From positions 210,734-274,733 of the forward strand of contig NZ_JACESP010000002.1 of NCBI RefSeq assembly GCF_013911755.1: a stretch of 64,000 nucleotides of DNA. Reading direction: 5' to 3'. Shown here one piece after another: positions 20,587-30,324 of this stretch (the first letter of the stretch is position 1; the number at the start of each line of letters is the position of its first letter). The translations under genes and the position numbers were made by a program. The DNA is from Sphingosinicella sp. (GTDB lineage: Bacteria; Pseudomonadota; Alphaproteobacteria; Sphingomonadales; Sphingomonadaceae). The notes beneath the pieces were generated by a model. The model had not been told where the DNA came from. It saw only the letters and a program-made list of their open reading frames with translations, and searched no databases.

Positions 20587-21396
20587 TCACTTTGCTGCGC
20601 TGCGAAGTGCCCCGCCGATGAGTTTATGCAAACGCGTCTGAATAGCGCTATTCGACGCGATGATCTCGCGCCGTTCGAGCGGTCGGTCGCCGCCGCGATA
20701 GTCGCTGACGAAGCCCCCGGCCTCGCGCACCAGAAGGATACCGGCAGCGACATCCCAGAGGTTGAGCCCCGCCTCCCAATAGCCGTCGTAGCGCCCCGCC
20801 GCGACCCAGGCGAGATCGAGCGCGGCCGACCCGAACCGGCGAATACCTGCGACATTTGGCGCCACCGCCTGCAGGATGGAATCGAACTGATCGAAGTCGC
20901 CGTGACCGCGGAACGGCACGCCGGTGGCGATCAGGCTGTCGCCGAGCTCCTTGCGCGCCGAAACACGAAGGCGCTGGTTCTGAATCCATGCACCCCTGCC
21001 CGCCTCCGCCCAGAAGCTCTCGTCGGTCATCGGTTGATAGACGAGGCCCGAGATGATCTGGCCGTCCTGCTCCGCCGCGATGGTGATCGCGAAGTGCGGG
21101 ATGCCGTGCAGGAAGTTGGATGTGCCGTCGAGCGGATCGACGATCCAGCGCGGACGCGAAGGATCGCCCTCGATCTCGCCGCCTTCTTCCAGCACCAGCC
21201 CCCAGTCGGGCCGTGCCTGCCGCAGGATCTCGACAATGGTGCGCTCGGCCGCGCGGTCGGCGTTGGATACGAAGTCCGACGGGCCCTTGCGGGAGACCTG
21301 AAGCTGCGACACCTCATTGAAATCACGGCGCAGCCGCGGCGCAGCCTTGCGCGCGGCCTTGTCCATGATGGTGATGAGGGCGGAATGGGCGGGCAT
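20587..21396 (-). CDS. suhB: Inositol monophosphatase family protein (SuhB-like)
   Basis: A 269-residue Mg2+-dependent phosphatase of the IMPase family. It has the metal-binding motif WIVDPLDGTSNFLHGIPHF (about residues 83-101) and the second motif NLWDVAAGILLVREAGG. VLEEGG precedes it as the first metal glutamate. Substrates could be inositol-1-phosphate or related sugar phosphates; in E. coli SuhB also acts in rRNA antitermination. It lies 11 bp after efp. Confidence 0.9.
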   Translation of the reverse strand: MPAHSALITIMDKAARKAAPRLRRDFNEVSQLQVSRKGPSDFVSNADRAAERTIVEILRQARPDWGLVLEEGGEIEGDPSRPRWIVDPLDGTSNFLHGIPHFAITIAAEQDGQIISGLVYQPMTDESFWAEAGRGAWIQNQRLRVSARKELGDSLIATGVPFRGHGDFDQFDSILQAVAPNVAGIRRFGSAALDLAWVAAGRYDGYWEAGLNLWDVAAGILLVREAGGFVSDYRGGDRPLERREIIASNSAIQTRLHKLIGGALRSAAK

Positions 21397-21407
21397 AAGG
21401 GTTCCGA

Positions 21408-21971
21408 TCAGTCCGCGCGGCGGACGTAGGTCTGCTCGTAGACGTCGACGACGATGCGCGTGCCCGATGCGATGTGCGGCGGCACCAGGATACGCACGCC
21501 ATTGTCGAGCACGGCGGGCTTGTAGCTGGACGACGCCGTCTGGCCCTTAACCACAGCGTCGGCCTCCACGATCGTGGCTTCGACCTGATCGGGAAGCTGC
21601 ACGGAAAGCGGCTTTTCTTCATAGAGTTCCATGACGACGTCCATGCCGTCCTGGAGGAACGCGGCGGCATCGCCGAGAAGATCCTGCGGCAGCGAAACCT
21701 GCTCGTAGGTCTCCTTGTCCATGAAGGTCAGCATGTCGCCTTCGGCGTAGAGGAACTGGAAGTCCTTGGTGTCGAGGCGAACGCGCTCCACCGTTTCCGA
21801 CGAACGGAAGCGGACGTTGGTCTTGCGGCCGTCGACGAGGTTCTTCAGCTCCACCTGCATGTAGGCGCCGCCCTTGCCGGGCTGCGTGTGCTGGATTTTA
21901 ACGGCGCGCCACAGCCCGCCTTCATATTCGATGATGTTGCCGGGACGAATGTCCACGCCGCTGATCTTCAT
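21408..21971 (-). CDS. efp: Elongation factor P
   Basis: A 187-residue three-domain translation factor that rescues ribosomes stalled at polyproline stretches. The tip loop reads [16 protein letters not shown] with the usually modified lysine at about residue 34, and the C-terminal OB domain has [19 protein letters not shown]. Length is standard. Confidence 0.97.
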   Translation of the reverse strand: MKISGVDIRPGNIIEYEGGLWRAVKIQHTQPGKGGAYMQVELKNLVDGRKTNVRFRSSETVERVRLDTKDFQFLYAEGDMLTFMDKETYEQVSLPQDLLGDAAAFLQDGMDVVMELYEEKPLSVQLPDQVEATIVEADAVVKGQTASSSYKPAVLDNGVRILVPPHIASGTRIVVDVYEQTYVRRAD

Positions 21972-22021
21972 GGGTGCGTTCCTGAGAAAGAAGGTCGAAA
22001 CCGAATGCGTTGGGGCTTCTA

Positions 22022-22717
22022 TCAGCGCGCGGGCGCGGGCTCAAGGACGCTCTGAAACGCTTTCACACCCGCCCCGGCGCCATCCGGATGCGCCCAGACG
22101 GCCCTGGAAACGGCCAGAAAGTCCGCACCGGCGGCAACGAGCGGCGCGGCGTTCTCTGCCGTTATGCCGCCGATGGCGACACAGGGAATCTCGCTGATCG
22201 TCGTCCACCACGACAGGATCGACGGATCGGGACGATGCGTCGTCACCTTGGTTGCGGTGGGATAGAAGGCCCCGAACGCCACATAATCAGCGCCCGCCTC
22301 GCCCGCTTCCATCGCGAAGTGGCGGCTGTCGTGACACGTGACCCCGATCTGCGCGTCGTGGCCGAGCAGGCTGCGCGCCGCCGCGACACTGCCGTCGGTC
22401 TGTCCCAGGTGCACGCCATCGGCGCCCAGTTCCTTCGCGAGGTCGGCGCGGTCGTTGAGGATGAAGGCGACGTCATACGCCGCGAGGATCGGTTTCAGCG
22501 CGGCGCCGGCGCGCAGGATTTCCATGTCCTCCACGCCCTTCAGGCGAAGCTGGAACGCCGCCACAGGACCCGCATCGAGCGCGGCCTTCAGCGTTTCGGG
22601 AAAGCCCGGATCGTAGCGCTCCGGCGAGATCAGGTAGAGCTGGCACGGCGGCCGCTTATCCCGCTCGAAACGGTCGGCGAAACCGGGATCGAGCGCCACA
22701 TCGTCATCATTCATCAT
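22022..22717 (-). CDS. thiE: Thiamine phosphate synthase
   Basis: A 231-residue TIM-barrel enzyme that couples HMP-pyrophosphate and HET-phosphate to thiamine monophosphate. Seen are [20 protein letters not shown] (substrate-binding Asp and HLGQTD), [21 protein letters not shown], and the phosphate site [20 protein letters not shown]. The start codon overlaps the O-methyltransferase stop by 11 bp. A second ATG directly follows the first. No TPP riboswitch was seen, consistent with its embedded position. Confidence 0.9.
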   Translation of the reverse strand: MMNDDDVALDPGFADRFERDKRPPCQLYLISPERYDPGFPETLKAALDAGPVAAFQLRLKGVEDMEILRAGAALKPILAAYDVAFILNDRADLAKELGADGVHLGQTDGSVAAARSLLGHDAQIGVTCHDSRHFAMEAGEAGADYVAFGAFYPTATKVTTHRPDPSILSWWTTISEIPCVAIGGITAENAAPLVAAGADFLAVSRAVWAHPDGAGAGVKAFQSVLEPAPAR

Positions 22718-23375
22718 TCACCACCGCGATCATAAACCCGTCCCAACCCTTGGCACCCACGGTCTGGATCGCCGTGGCCGTCAGCCGGGGCTCGGCTGCG
22801 ACGACATCGAAAAGCGCGCGCGTGCCAAGGATCGCGGCGTCGGTGCTCGAGGCGTCCGTCACACGCCCCTCGCGCACCACATTATCGACGATGATGAGCG
22901 CGCCCGGCCTCGCGAGTGCCAGCGCCGCCTTCAGATAGGCAACGTTGTTCGGCTTGTCGGCGTCGATGAACACGAAGTCGAAGGGCCCTTCGCTCTCAGT
23001 TTCCATGCGCGAGAGCGTCTCCACGGCCGGGCCGACGCGGATCTCGACCTTGTCGCCGATGCCTGCCGTATCAAGGTTCGCGCGTGCGACCTCGGCGTGG
23101 TGCGGATCGATCTCCAGCGTGACAAGAGTTCCGTGGCCGGGAAGCGCGCGGGCGAGCCAGATCGTCGAATAGCCGCCGAGCGTGCCGACCTCAAGAATCC
23201 GCCACGCGCCGATGGAACGCGCAAGTATATGGAGCAGCTTGCCCTGCGCCGCGGACACGTCGATCGCGGGCAAGCCCTCGGCCGCATTGCGGGCCAGGGC
23301 CTTGTCGAGCGCTGGATCGCCGCCGATCAAACGGTCGGCGATCCAGGCGTCAACCTCGGCCGAGGCCACGGACAT
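22707..23375 (-). CDS. SAM-dependent O-methyltransferase (family 3)
   Basis: The product is 222 residues from the ATG at 23375, which is 5 bp behind the fba stop. It has the class I methyltransferase SAM motif [20 protein letters not shown] (about residues 56-75), the acidic [14 protein letters not shown], and [13 protein letters not shown] with the metal-binding Asp typical of catechol- and caffeoyl-CoA-type O-methyltransferases. The substrate is not predictable. It is translationally coupled with thiE. Confidence 0.88.
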   Translation of the reverse strand: MSVASAEVDAWIADRLIGGDPALDKALARNAAEGLPAIDVSAAQGKLLHILARSIGAWRILEVGTLGGYSTIWLARALPGHGTLVTLEIDPHHAEVARANLDTAGIGDKVEIRVGPAVETLSRMETESEGPFDFVFIDADKPNNVAYLKAALALARPGALIIVDNVVREGRVTDASSTDAAILGTRALFDVVAAEPRLTATAIQTVGAKGWDGFMIAVVNDE

Positions 23376-23380
23376 CGGGC

Positions 23381-24295
23381 CTATTCCTTGCCCTTGTAGA
23401 TGTTCACCAGCTTCGCGAGCATGGCCATCGCTTCGTCGCGCGGACGCTGGAAGGTGTTGCGGCCGATGATCGAGCCGTTGCCGCCGCCGTCGCGGATGTC
23501 GCGCGCGTCCTGATATACAGCGTCGGCGCCCTTCGCAGCGCCGCCCGAGAAGACGACGATGCGGCGGCCGTTGAAGCACGACTTCACGACATGCGCCACG
23601 CGTTTCGCCTGCGTCGAAGCGTCCAGCTTCTCGTAGGCCTTCTGCGCGTCCTTCTGCTCGATGTGCGCGGTCGGCAGCTTCACCTTGATGATATGCGCGC
23701 CGAGCAGCGCCGCCATGTGCGCCGCATAGGCGCCGACGTCGAGCGCCAGTTCGCCGTCCTTCGAAAGATTGCCGCCGCGCGGATACGACCAGATGACCGT
23801 GGCGATACCCACCGACTTCGCTTCGGCAGACATTTCACGGATTTCCTCCATCATGTCGAACACGTCGTCGGCGCCCGGATAGATGGTGAAGCCGATCGCC
23901 GAGCAGCCAAGGCGCAGCGCGTCGTCGACCGTCCCGGTCACGGCCTGGTTGATCGAGGTCGCCCAGCTGTTCGAGCTGTTCACCTTGAGGATCGTCGGGA
24001 TCTGGCCCGCGAACGTGTCGGCGCCCGCCTCGATCATGCCGAGCGGCGCGGCATAGGCGGAAAGCCCCGCGTCGATGGCGATCTGGAAGTGGTAGTGCGG
24101 GTCGTAAGCCGGCTCGTTGACCGCGAAGCTGCGCGCCGGGCCATGCTCGAAGCCCTGATCGACCGGGAGGATGATGAGCTTGCCGGTGCCGCCGAGCTGG
24201 CCCTGCATCAGAATGCGGGCGAGGTTCGCCTTCGTGCCGGGGTTGTCGCTTTCATAGTTCGAAAGGATGGTCTTCACGGCTTTCGTGATCTTCAT
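23381..24295 (-). CDS. fba: Class I fructose-bisphosphate aldolase
   Basis: A 304-residue archaeal-type (DhnA/FbaB) class I aldolase that interconverts fructose-1,6-bisphosphate and the triose phosphates. It has LIILPVDQGFEHGPARSF (catalytic Asp), GFTIYPGADD with the catalytic Tyr, and HIIKVKLPT with the Schiff-base lysine; the phosphate site lies at VVFSGGAAKGADAV. It starts MKITKAVKTILSNYE; longer reading is not supported. It is the first gene of the long minus-strand run. Confidence 0.93.
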   Translation of the reverse strand: MKITKAVKTILSNYESDNPGTKANLARILMQGQLGGTGKLIILPVDQGFEHGPARSFAVNEPAYDPHYHFQIAIDAGLSAYAAPLGMIEAGADTFAGQIPTILKVNSSNSWATSINQAVTGTVDDALRLGCSAIGFTIYPGADDVFDMMEEIREMSAEAKSVGIATVIWSYPRGGNLSKDGELALDVGAYAAHMAALLGAHIIKVKLPTAHIEQKDAQKAYEKLDASTQAKRVAHVVKSCFNGRRIVVFSGGAAKGADAVYQDARDIRDGGGNGSIIGRNTFQRPRDEAMAMLAKLVNIYKGKE

Positions 24296-24463
24296 TCGTC
24301 GTCCTCGTCGCTTTTTGGCTGCTGTGTTGGGAACGCTGTAGCCAATGCCCCGGTTCATCGCAACGCCGTCCGGGAGTATCTGGACGGCGAAATCCAAACG
24401 CTTATCGTGCGCGAACGTTGCTTGCGCGTGTGTGTCGATTCTCACTCCGGCAAAGAAAGCAGC

Positions 24464-25255
24464 ATGATGACATTCCCCCGCACCGTCAGCCTCCTCGCCG
24501 CCGTTTCCCTGAGCCTTTCAGGTTTTCCCGCCAGCGCCGATACCCCGGGCGACCTCAGCGATCTCGTCGGCGCCCGCGGCAGTTCAGGTGAAAACGAGAT
24601 GATTTCGCGCGGCTACTACAACCACCACACCGCCGAAGCCGACGACGGCAAGTACAGCTATTGGTGGAACCAATCGAAAAAGAAGTGCGCGCGCGTGCTC
24701 ACAAGCGATGGCCGCTACGAGAAGATCAAGGCCGTGAGCGCTTCCGATTGCGGCCAGAAAGGTTCCGACGGTGACAAGACCGCAGCGATCGCGATCGGCG
24801 CCGCCGCGCTCATCGGCGTTGTGGCGCTTGCGTCAAAGTCGCACCATCGAGGCGACAGGGACTACGATACGCGGGGGACCGCAGATTTCGAGCGCGGCTA
24901 CCGCGACGGGCTGTACAGCCATGCATACTATAATTACGGCCGCAGCGACGCCTATTCGGACGGGTACAGCGCGGGCGTGAAGGAACGCGGCTATCAGACG
25001 CCCTACCGCGACGGCTACTCCCATAACGCCGGATACAATCCTTATTCGGGGTATCAGGACGTCGTTGGTCACTCGAACGACAGGGCGGACTCGATGCTCC
25101 GCGACCGCGGCTATGTTTACCTGGGCAAGGATGAAACGGGCGGCGGTCACGAGCGCACGTACTGGAACGCGGAAAGCCGTCAGTGCATTTCGGTGCGCAC
25201 GAGCAGCGGAAACGTGGTGGACGCGCATTCGATAAAGGCGCGCAACTGCCGGTGA
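24464..25255 (+). CDS. Exported protein with a duplicated 64-residue Cys module, unknown
   Basis: The product has 263 residues. Residues 1-25 form a signal peptide (MMTFPRTVSLLAAVSLSLSG, cleavage after PASA-D). Residues 33-96 and 199-262 look like two copies of one module: both begin D-[LV]-V-G, hold an aromatic RG-Y motif (SRGYYNHH, DRGYVYLG), a W-N with a Cys (NQSKKKCARVLTSDG, NAESRQCISVRTSSG), and end with a Cys (SASDC, KARNC) that may pair with the inner one. Between them lie a hydrophobic stretch (about 106-122) and a Tyr/Gly/Asp/Ser-rich low-complexity region (ERGYRDGLYSHAYYNYGRSD). Function is unknown; cell-envelope localisation is likely. Confidence 0.85.
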   Translation: MMTFPRTVSLLAAVSLSLSGFPASADTPGDLSDLVGARGSSGENEMISRGYYNHHTAEADDGKYSYWWNQSKKKCARVLTSDGRYEKIKAVSASDCGQKGSDGDKTAAIAIGAAALIGVVALASKSHHRGDRDYDTRGTADFERGYRDGLYSHAYYNYGRSDAYSDGYSAGVKERGYQTPYRDGYSHNAGYNPYSGYQDVVGHSNDRADSMLRDRGYVYLGKDETGGGHERTYWNAESRQCISVRTSSGNVVDAHSIKARNCR

Positions 25256-25259
25256 GCGG

Positions 25260-25787
25260 CTAATAGGCGGAGAAAGCCGCCGCGACCTGCATGTCCGCCT
25301 CGCGGCGGCCGAGCACCATCGTCCAGAAGCGGCCCTTGCTGGGAGAGCAGGCGTAGCCGATGCCGACGTCGGTGACGTCTTCGAGCATCATGTTGTCGCG
25401 GTGGCCGGGGCTCCGGTCCCACGCGACAACGACCGCCTCGGACGTCGGCAGGTTCCACGCGACGTTCTCGGCGCGCGGCACGCCGTCGAAGCGGGCACGG
25501 TCCGCGCGGTCGACGAAATTGCTTCCGTCCGAGCCGCTATGCGAGAGCTTGCCCCACCCGGCGAGATCGTCCGAATGCGCCTGCGCGGCCCGGGTGAGCG
25601 CGTTGCTGACGCGCACGGGGCCAAGCCCCTGCCCGCGGCGCAGATCATTGAGTGCGGACACGGCCTCGGCAGGATTCACATCGCCTGGCGCGCACCAGCT
25701 GTGCTTCGCGACCGCAACGGTCGAAAAACCCGCAGCAACGGCCGGGGTGGCGATCAGGAACGCGGCAGTGGCGAGACGCATAAGCAT
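25260..25787 (-). CDS. CAP-domain (SCP-like) exported protein
   Basis: A 175-residue protein with a signal peptide (MLMRLATAAFLIATPAVAAG). The CAP domain shows ALNDLRRGQGLGPVRVS, HSDDLAGWGKLSHSG with the first His, RAENVAW (conserved Glu-Asn), and WDRSPGHRDNMM with the second His-containing motif, then GIGYACS near the end. Such secreted bacterial CAP proteins are of uncertain role, often linked to the envelope or stress. A CtrA-type site lies 38-52 bp upstream. Convergent with the repeat-module gene; only 4 bp separate them. Confidence 0.88.
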   Translation of the reverse strand: MLMRLATAAFLIATPAVAAGFSTVAVAKHSWCAPGDVNPAEAVSALNDLRRGQGLGPVRVSNALTRAAQAHSDDLAGWGKLSHSGSDGSNFVDRADRARFDGVPRAENVAWNLPTSEAVVVAWDRSPGHRDNMMLEDVTDVGIGYACSPSKGRFWTMVLGRREADMQVAAAFSAY

Positions 25788-25824
25788 GGCACCGACCTTC
25801 GCGCCGAAGACTTAAGGTCGGGTT

Positions 25825-25839
25825 TTAAGAAAAGGTTAA
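25825..25839 (-). promoter_or_regulatory. Candidate CtrA binding site upstream of the CAP gene
   Basis: The minus strand reads TTAACCTTTTCTTAA, i.e. TTAA-N7-TTAA, the full consensus of the alphaproteobacterial cell-cycle regulator CtrA. It lies 38-52 bp before the CAP-protein start, in a region consistent with direct promoter control. Chance occurrence is less likely in GC-rich DNA but not excluded. Confidence 0.5.
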
Positions 25840-25892
25840 TTTCCCGCTCACCATTGCTGAAGTGACGCATCTGCGCGACAAAACCGGGTTCG

Positions 25893-27086
25893 TTACGCCC
25901 GCAGCGCGTCCACGCCCGGCAACGGCTTGCCTTCCATCCATTCGAGGAACGCGCCGCCCGCGGTCGAGACGAAGCTGAAGCTGTCCGCCACGCCCGCGTG
26001 GTTCAGCGCCGCGACCGTGTCGCCACCGCCCGCCACGGAAACGAGGCTTCCGGCCTCGGTGAGCGCCGCCGCCGTGCGCGCGAGCGCGACCGTTGCCGCG
26101 TCGAACGGTTCCATCTCGAACGCGCCGAGCGGGCCGTTCCACACGAGCGTGCGGCAGGTCTTGAGCGCGTCCGACAGCGCCTCCACAGCGGCGGGGCCAA
26201 CGTCGAGGATCATCTCGTCCGCCGCGACTTCGTGCACGTTCACCGTGCGGATCGGCGGATTGGCGCGGAATTCCTTCGCCACCACAACGTCGTAGGGCAG
26301 ATGCACGGTGCAGCGCGCTGCTTCCGCCTTGGCGAGGATGCCGAGCGCCGTGTCCTTGAGGTCGTGCTCGCACAGCGACTTGCCGACGTCGACGCCCTTC
26401 GCGGCGAGGAAGGTGTTCGCCATGCCGCCGCCGATGATGAGGTGATCGACCTTGCCGACGAGATTGTTGAGCACGTCCAGCTTCGAGGAGACCTTGGCGC
26501 CACCGACGACAGCCGCCACAGGCCGCTCAGGCTCGCCGAGCGCGGCTTCCAGATGCTCCAGTTCCGCCTGCATCGAACGGCCCGCATAAGCCGGAAGCAC
26601 GTGCGCCAGCCCCTCGGTGGAGGCGTGCGCACGGTGCGCGGCGGAAAAGGCGTCGTTGACGTAGATGTCGCCGAGCTTCGCGATGGCGGCGACGAGCGCC
26701 GGATCGTTCTTCTCCTCGCCCGCTTCGAAGCGCGTGTTCTCAAGCACCGCGATCTCGCCAGCCGCCATCAGGCCGACCGCCTGCTCGGCAGCCGGTCCCT
26801 TGCACTCGGTGACGAAGCCGACCGTGCGGCCGAGCACCTTCGCAAGCGCGCTGGAGATCGGCGACAAGCTGAGCATCGGGTCTTCGCCCTTCGGACGCCC
26901 GAAGTGCGAAAGCACCAGCACGATCGCACCCTTGTCGGCGAGTTCGTCGATGGTCGGCTGCGCCGCGCGAAGGCGGGTGTCATCGCTGACCTTGCCGTCC
27001 TGCATCGGCACGTTGAGATCGGCACGAACGAGGACGCGCTTGCCGCGCACGTCCCCGATGTCGTCGAGCGTCCGGAACCTGGCCAT
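25893..27086 (-). CDS. pgk: Phosphoglycerate kinase
   Basis: A 397-residue glycolytic/gluconeogenic kinase. It has [20 protein letters not shown] at the N-terminus, LSHFGRPKG, the hinge region and the ATP-site [13 protein letters not shown] with [18 protein letters not shown] near the C-terminus. It starts [13 protein letters not shown], 2 bp after the gap stop; an upstream extension is rejected since it enters gap. Confidence 0.97.
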   Translation of the reverse strand: MARFRTLDDIGDVRGKRVLVRADLNVPMQDGKVSDDTRLRAAQPTIDELADKGAIVLVLSHFGRPKGEDPMLSLSPISSALAKVLGRTVGFVTECKGPAAEQAVGLMAAGEIAVLENTRFEAGEEKNDPALVAAIAKLGDIYVNDAFSAAHRAHASTEGLAHVLPAYAGRSMQAELEHLEAALGEPERPVAAVVGGAKVSSKLDVLNNLVGKVDHLIIGGGMANTFLAAKGVDVGKSLCEHDLKDTALGILAKAEAARCTVHLPYDVVVAKEFRANPPIRTVNVHEVAADEMILDVGPAAVEALSDALKTCRTLVWNGPLGAFEMEPFDAATVALARTAAALTEAGSLVSVAGGGDTVAALNHAGVADSFSFVSTAGGAFLEWMEGKPLPGVDALRA

Positions 27087-27088
27087 GG

Positions 27089-28096
27089 TTAGAGGAACGC
27101 CGCCATTGCCTTGGCGGTGTCGACCATGCGGTTCGAGAAGCCCCACTCGTTGTCGTACCACGAAACGACGCGCACGAGCTTGCCTTCGAGAACGGCGGTT
27201 TCGAGGCTGTCGATCGTCGAGGATGCGGCCGTGTGCTGATAGTCGATCGAAACCAGCGGCTCGTCCGAATAGCAGAGGATGCCCTTCAGCGGTCCGGATT
27301 CAGACGCCGCCTTCAGGATCGCGTTCACCTCGTCCTTCGTCGTGTCGCGCTTCGGCGTGAAGGTCAAGTCGACAAGGCTGACGTCGGGCGTCGGCACGCG
27401 GATCGCCGAACCATCGAGCTTGCCCTTGAGTTCGGGAAGCACCTCGCCCACGGCGCGGGCGGCACCCGTCGTCGTCGGGATCATCGACATCGCGGCGGCG
27501 CGGGCGCGGCGCGGGTCGTCGTGGATCTGGTCGAGGATCTTCTGGTCGTTGGTGTAGGCGTGCACCGTCGTCATCAGGCCGCGTTCGATGCCGAGGGCAT
27601 CGTTCAGCACCTTGGCGACCGGTGCGAGGCAGTTCGTCGTGCAGCTCGCGTTCGAAACGATCTTGTGCTCGGCCGAAAGCTTGTCGTTGTTCACGCCGAA
27701 GACGACCGTGAGATCGACATTCTTGCCCGGCGCGGAGATCAGCACGCGCTTGGCGCCCGCCGCCATGTGCTTTTCGGCCGAGGCGCGGTCCGTGAAGAAG
27801 CCGGTGCACTCGAGCGCGATATCGACGCCGTTCGCGGCGTGCGGCAGGTTCGCCGGGTCGCGCTCGGCCGATACCTTGATGCGCTTGCCGTCGATGATGA
27901 GGTCGTTGCCGTCCACCTCGACCGTGCCCTGCCACGTGCCGTGCACCGAATCGCGCTTGAACAGCAGGGCGTTCGCCTTCGCATCGGAGAGGTCGTTGAT
28001 CGATACCAGTTCGAGCCCGCTGTCCGGACGCTCCAGAATAGCGCGCGCCACGAGGCGCCCGATGCGGCCGAATCCGTTGATCGAAACCTTCGCCAT
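27089..28096 (-). CDS. gap: Glyceraldehyde-3-phosphate dehydrogenase, type I
   Basis: A 335-residue enzyme. The NAD-binding N-terminus is [16 protein letters not shown], the catalytic cysteine motif is [17 protein letters not shown], and [14 protein letters not shown] closes the protein. It lies 24 bp after tkt and 2 bp before pgk, forming tkt-gap-pgk, an arrangement known from alphaproteobacterial central carbon operons. Confidence 0.97.
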   Translation of the reverse strand: MAKVSINGFGRIGRLVARAILERPDSGLELVSINDLSDAKANALLFKRDSVHGTWQGTVEVDGNDLIIDGKRIKVSAERDPANLPHAANGVDIALECTGFFTDRASAEKHMAAGAKRVLISAPGKNVDLTVVFGVNNDKLSAEHKIVSNASCTTNCLAPVAKVLNDALGIERGLMTTVHAYTNDQKILDQIHDDPRRARAAAMSMIPTTTGAARAVGEVLPELKGKLDGSAIRVPTPDVSLVDLTFTPKRDTTKDEVNAILKAASESGPLKGILCYSDEPLVSIDYQHTAASSTIDSLETAVLEGKLVRVVSWYDNEWGFSNRMVDTAKAMAAFL

Positions 28097-28120
28097 GTCT
28101 TCCGTACTCCTGTTCCTGAT

Positions 28121-30091
28121 TTAAGCGAGCTTGCTCCGGACCGCCTTCGCGATCGCGTCGGCGGTCAATCCGAACTTCTCGAACAAGGCCTCGGCGGGCG
28201 CGGACGCGCCGAAGCGGTCGATGCCGAGCCGCAGGCCCTTGCGGCCCGTGTAGCGTTCCCAGCCCACGGTCGTTCCCGCTTCGACCGACACGATGAGCGC
28301 GTCTTCGGGCAGGATGTCCGACTGATAGGCAGCGCTCTGAAGGTCGAAGAGTTCCCAGCAGGGCATGGAAACGACGTCGCAGCCGATGCCACCGGCTTCG
28401 AGCTGATCGGCGGCTTCGAGCGCGGCCTGCACTTCAGAGCCGGTCGCGAGGAACACGACCTTGCGCGCGGCTGCGGCGCTGCGCAGGCGGTAGGCGCCCT
28501 TAGAGGAGAGATTCTCGCCGGATTCCGTGCGAAGCTGCGGCAGGTTCTGGCGGGAAAGCGCGAGCACCGTGGGGCCGCTGTCGTTTTCCAGCGCAAGCGC
28601 CCAGCACTCGGCGGTTTCGACGACGTCGGCCGGGCGCATAACGAGCACGTTCGGCATCACGCGCAGGCTCATCACGTGCTCGATCGGCTGGTGCGTCGGC
28701 CCATCTTCGCCAAGGCCGATCGAATCGTGCGTCATCACATAGATCACCTGCGCACGCTGCAGCGCGCTGAGGCGGATCGCCGGGCGGCAATAATCGGTGA
28801 AGACAAGGAAGGTGCCGCCGTAAGGCACGAGACCGCCGTGCAGCGCCATGCCGTTCATCGCGGCGGCCATGCCGAACTCGCGGATGCCGTAGTAGACGTA
28901 GCGCCCGCCATAATTCGCGGCGTCGAGCGTGCCGAGGCCCTTGGTCAGCGTGTTGTTGGAGCCGGTGAGGTCGGCCGAGCCGCCGATCGTGTTCGGCACG
29001 GCAGCGTTGATCGCGCCGAGCGCAAGCTCGCTTGCCTTGCGCGTCGCGACCGTCTGGGGCGCCGCGATCAGGCTATCGATGTGCGCCTTCAGCGCCGGGC
29101 CTGCGGCTTTCAGTGCAGAGCCATCGAGCCAGCTCAGGAATTCCGCGTAACCCTCCGCCTTCGCAGCGTTCACCTTCCAGTCGGCGCTGATCTTCGTGCC
29201 GCGCGCGCCCGACGTGCGCCACGCATCCAGGATATCCGACGGGATTTCGAACGGCGCGTGACTCCAGCCGAGCGTTTCGCGCGCCGCCGCGATTTCCGCC
29301 GCGCCGAGCGGCGAGCCGTGCGTCGCCGCCGTGCCCTGCTTGTTGGGGGCGCCGTAGCCGATGATCGTGCGACAGGCGATCAGCGACGGGCGCGGATCAG
29401 CTTTCGCGGCCCGCAGCGCCGCGTCGATGCTCGCCGCGTCATGGCCGTCGCAGGAAACGACGTGCCAGCCCGAAGCCTCGTAGCGCGCCTTCACGTCTTC
29501 GGACGTCGACATCGAAGTCGCGCCGTCGATGGTGATGCGGTTGTCGTCCCAGATCACGTTCAGGCGGCCGAGCTTCAGGTGTCCGGCAAGGCCGATCGCC
29601 TCGTGATTGATGCCTTCCATCAGGCAGCCGTCACCCGCGATCACCCACGTATGATGGTCCTGCACCGCGCCGCCGAAGCGCGCGTTGAGATGACGTTCGG
29701 CAATCGCCATGCCGACGGCGGTGGCGAGCCCCTGCCCGAGCGGGCCGGTCGTCGTCTCGACGCCGGGAAGCTCGAAGTTTTCCGGGTGGCCGGCGCAGGG
29801 GCTGCCGAGCTGACGGAAGTTGCGGATCTGGTCGAGCGTCGGCTTCTCGTACCCCGTGAGATAGAGAAGCGCGTAGATCAGCATCGAGCCGTGGCCGGCG
29901 GAAAGTACGAACCGGTCGCGATCAGGCCATTCAGGCCACTGCGGATCGTACTTCAGATGCTGTGTGAAGAGAACCGTCGCGGCATCCGCCATGCCCATCG
30001 GCATTCCAGGGTGGCCGGAATTCGCGGCCTGTACGGCATCCATCGCCAGCGCACGGACAGCGTTGGCGAGATCGGCGTGATTGACGGTCAT
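28121..30091 (-). CDS. tkt: Transketolase
   Basis: A 656-residue thiamine-diphosphate enzyme of the pentose phosphate pathway. Seen are NSGHPGMPMGMADAATVLF, GPLGQGLATAVGMAIAERHL, the ThDP/Mg motif GDGCLMEGINHEA, DDNRITIDG, and the second-domain THDSIGLGEDGPTHQPIEH. Length is usual. It is the first gene of tkt-gap-pgk and divergent from the small gene at 30325. Confidence 0.96.
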   Translation of the reverse strand: MTVNHADLANAVRALAMDAVQAANSGHPGMPMGMADAATVLFTQHLKYDPQWPEWPDRDRFVLSAGHGSMLIYALLYLTGYEKPTLDQIRNFRQLGSPCAGHPENFELPGVETTTGPLGQGLATAVGMAIAERHLNARFGGAVQDHHTWVIAGDGCLMEGINHEAIGLAGHLKLGRLNVIWDDNRITIDGATSMSTSEDVKARYEASGWHVVSCDGHDAASIDAALRAAKADPRPSLIACRTIIGYGAPNKQGTAATHGSPLGAAEIAAARETLGWSHAPFEIPSDILDAWRTSGARGTKISADWKVNAAKAEGYAEFLSWLDGSALKAAGPALKAHIDSLIAAPQTVATRKASELALGAINAAVPNTIGGSADLTGSNNTLTKGLGTLDAANYGGRYVYYGIREFGMAAAMNGMALHGGLVPYGGTFLVFTDYCRPAIRLSALQRAQVIYVMTHDSIGLGEDGPTHQPIEHVMSLRVMPNVLVMRPADVVETAECWALALENDSGPTVLALSRQNLPQLRTESGENLSSKGAYRLRSAAAARKVVFLATGSEVQAALEAADQLEAGGIGCDVVSMPCWELFDLQSAAYQSDILPEDALIVSVEAGTTVGWERYTGRKGLRLGIDRFGASAPAEALFEKFGLTADAIAKAVRSKLA

Positions 30092-30151
30092 CTTCGGCTT
30101 GGTTCCCCAATATTTCGGCCGGGCGGCGAATCGGCGCGCACAATGGAGAGG

Positions 30152-30179
30152 GGCTTATGCTGCGTCAACGTCATGTCAA
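30152..30179 (-). promoter_or_regulatory. Predicted tkt promoter
   Basis: The minus strand carries a consensus TTGACA (30179-30174) followed after 16 bases by TAAGCC. The -35 is perfect and the -10 weak; position about 60-90 bp before the tkt ATG is suitable. Confidence 0.4.
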
Positions 30180-30259
30180 GGCATGGCGGCCATGCACACA
30201 TGAAAGAGGCGGGAATCCGGCTGAATCGAGATGAATCGGCGAACCGTCCGGCGCTTGCC

Positions 30260-30288
30260 TTGACCGTCATTCGGATTCGTTCTTATGT
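30260..30288 (+). promoter_or_regulatory. Predicted promoter of the zapA operon
   Basis: TTGACC (30260-30265) and TTATGT (30283-30288) are separated by 17 bases, about 36 bp before the ATG at 30325. Confidence 0.5.
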
Positions 30289-30324
30289 TCCTCGCCCAAA
30301 CTGCTGATTTCGGGACTTTTCGGC

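Noticed and set aside
22718-23380. TPP riboswitch for thiE
   Set aside because: thiE starts inside the preceding gene and no THI-box-like sequence was seen.
27233-30307. A 1024-codon open frame on the plus strand opposite gap and tkt
   Set aside because: It is antisense to two well-recognised genes, has a low-complexity Arg/His/Asp-rich translation with no motifs, and arises from the GC-rich third-position bias of the real genes.
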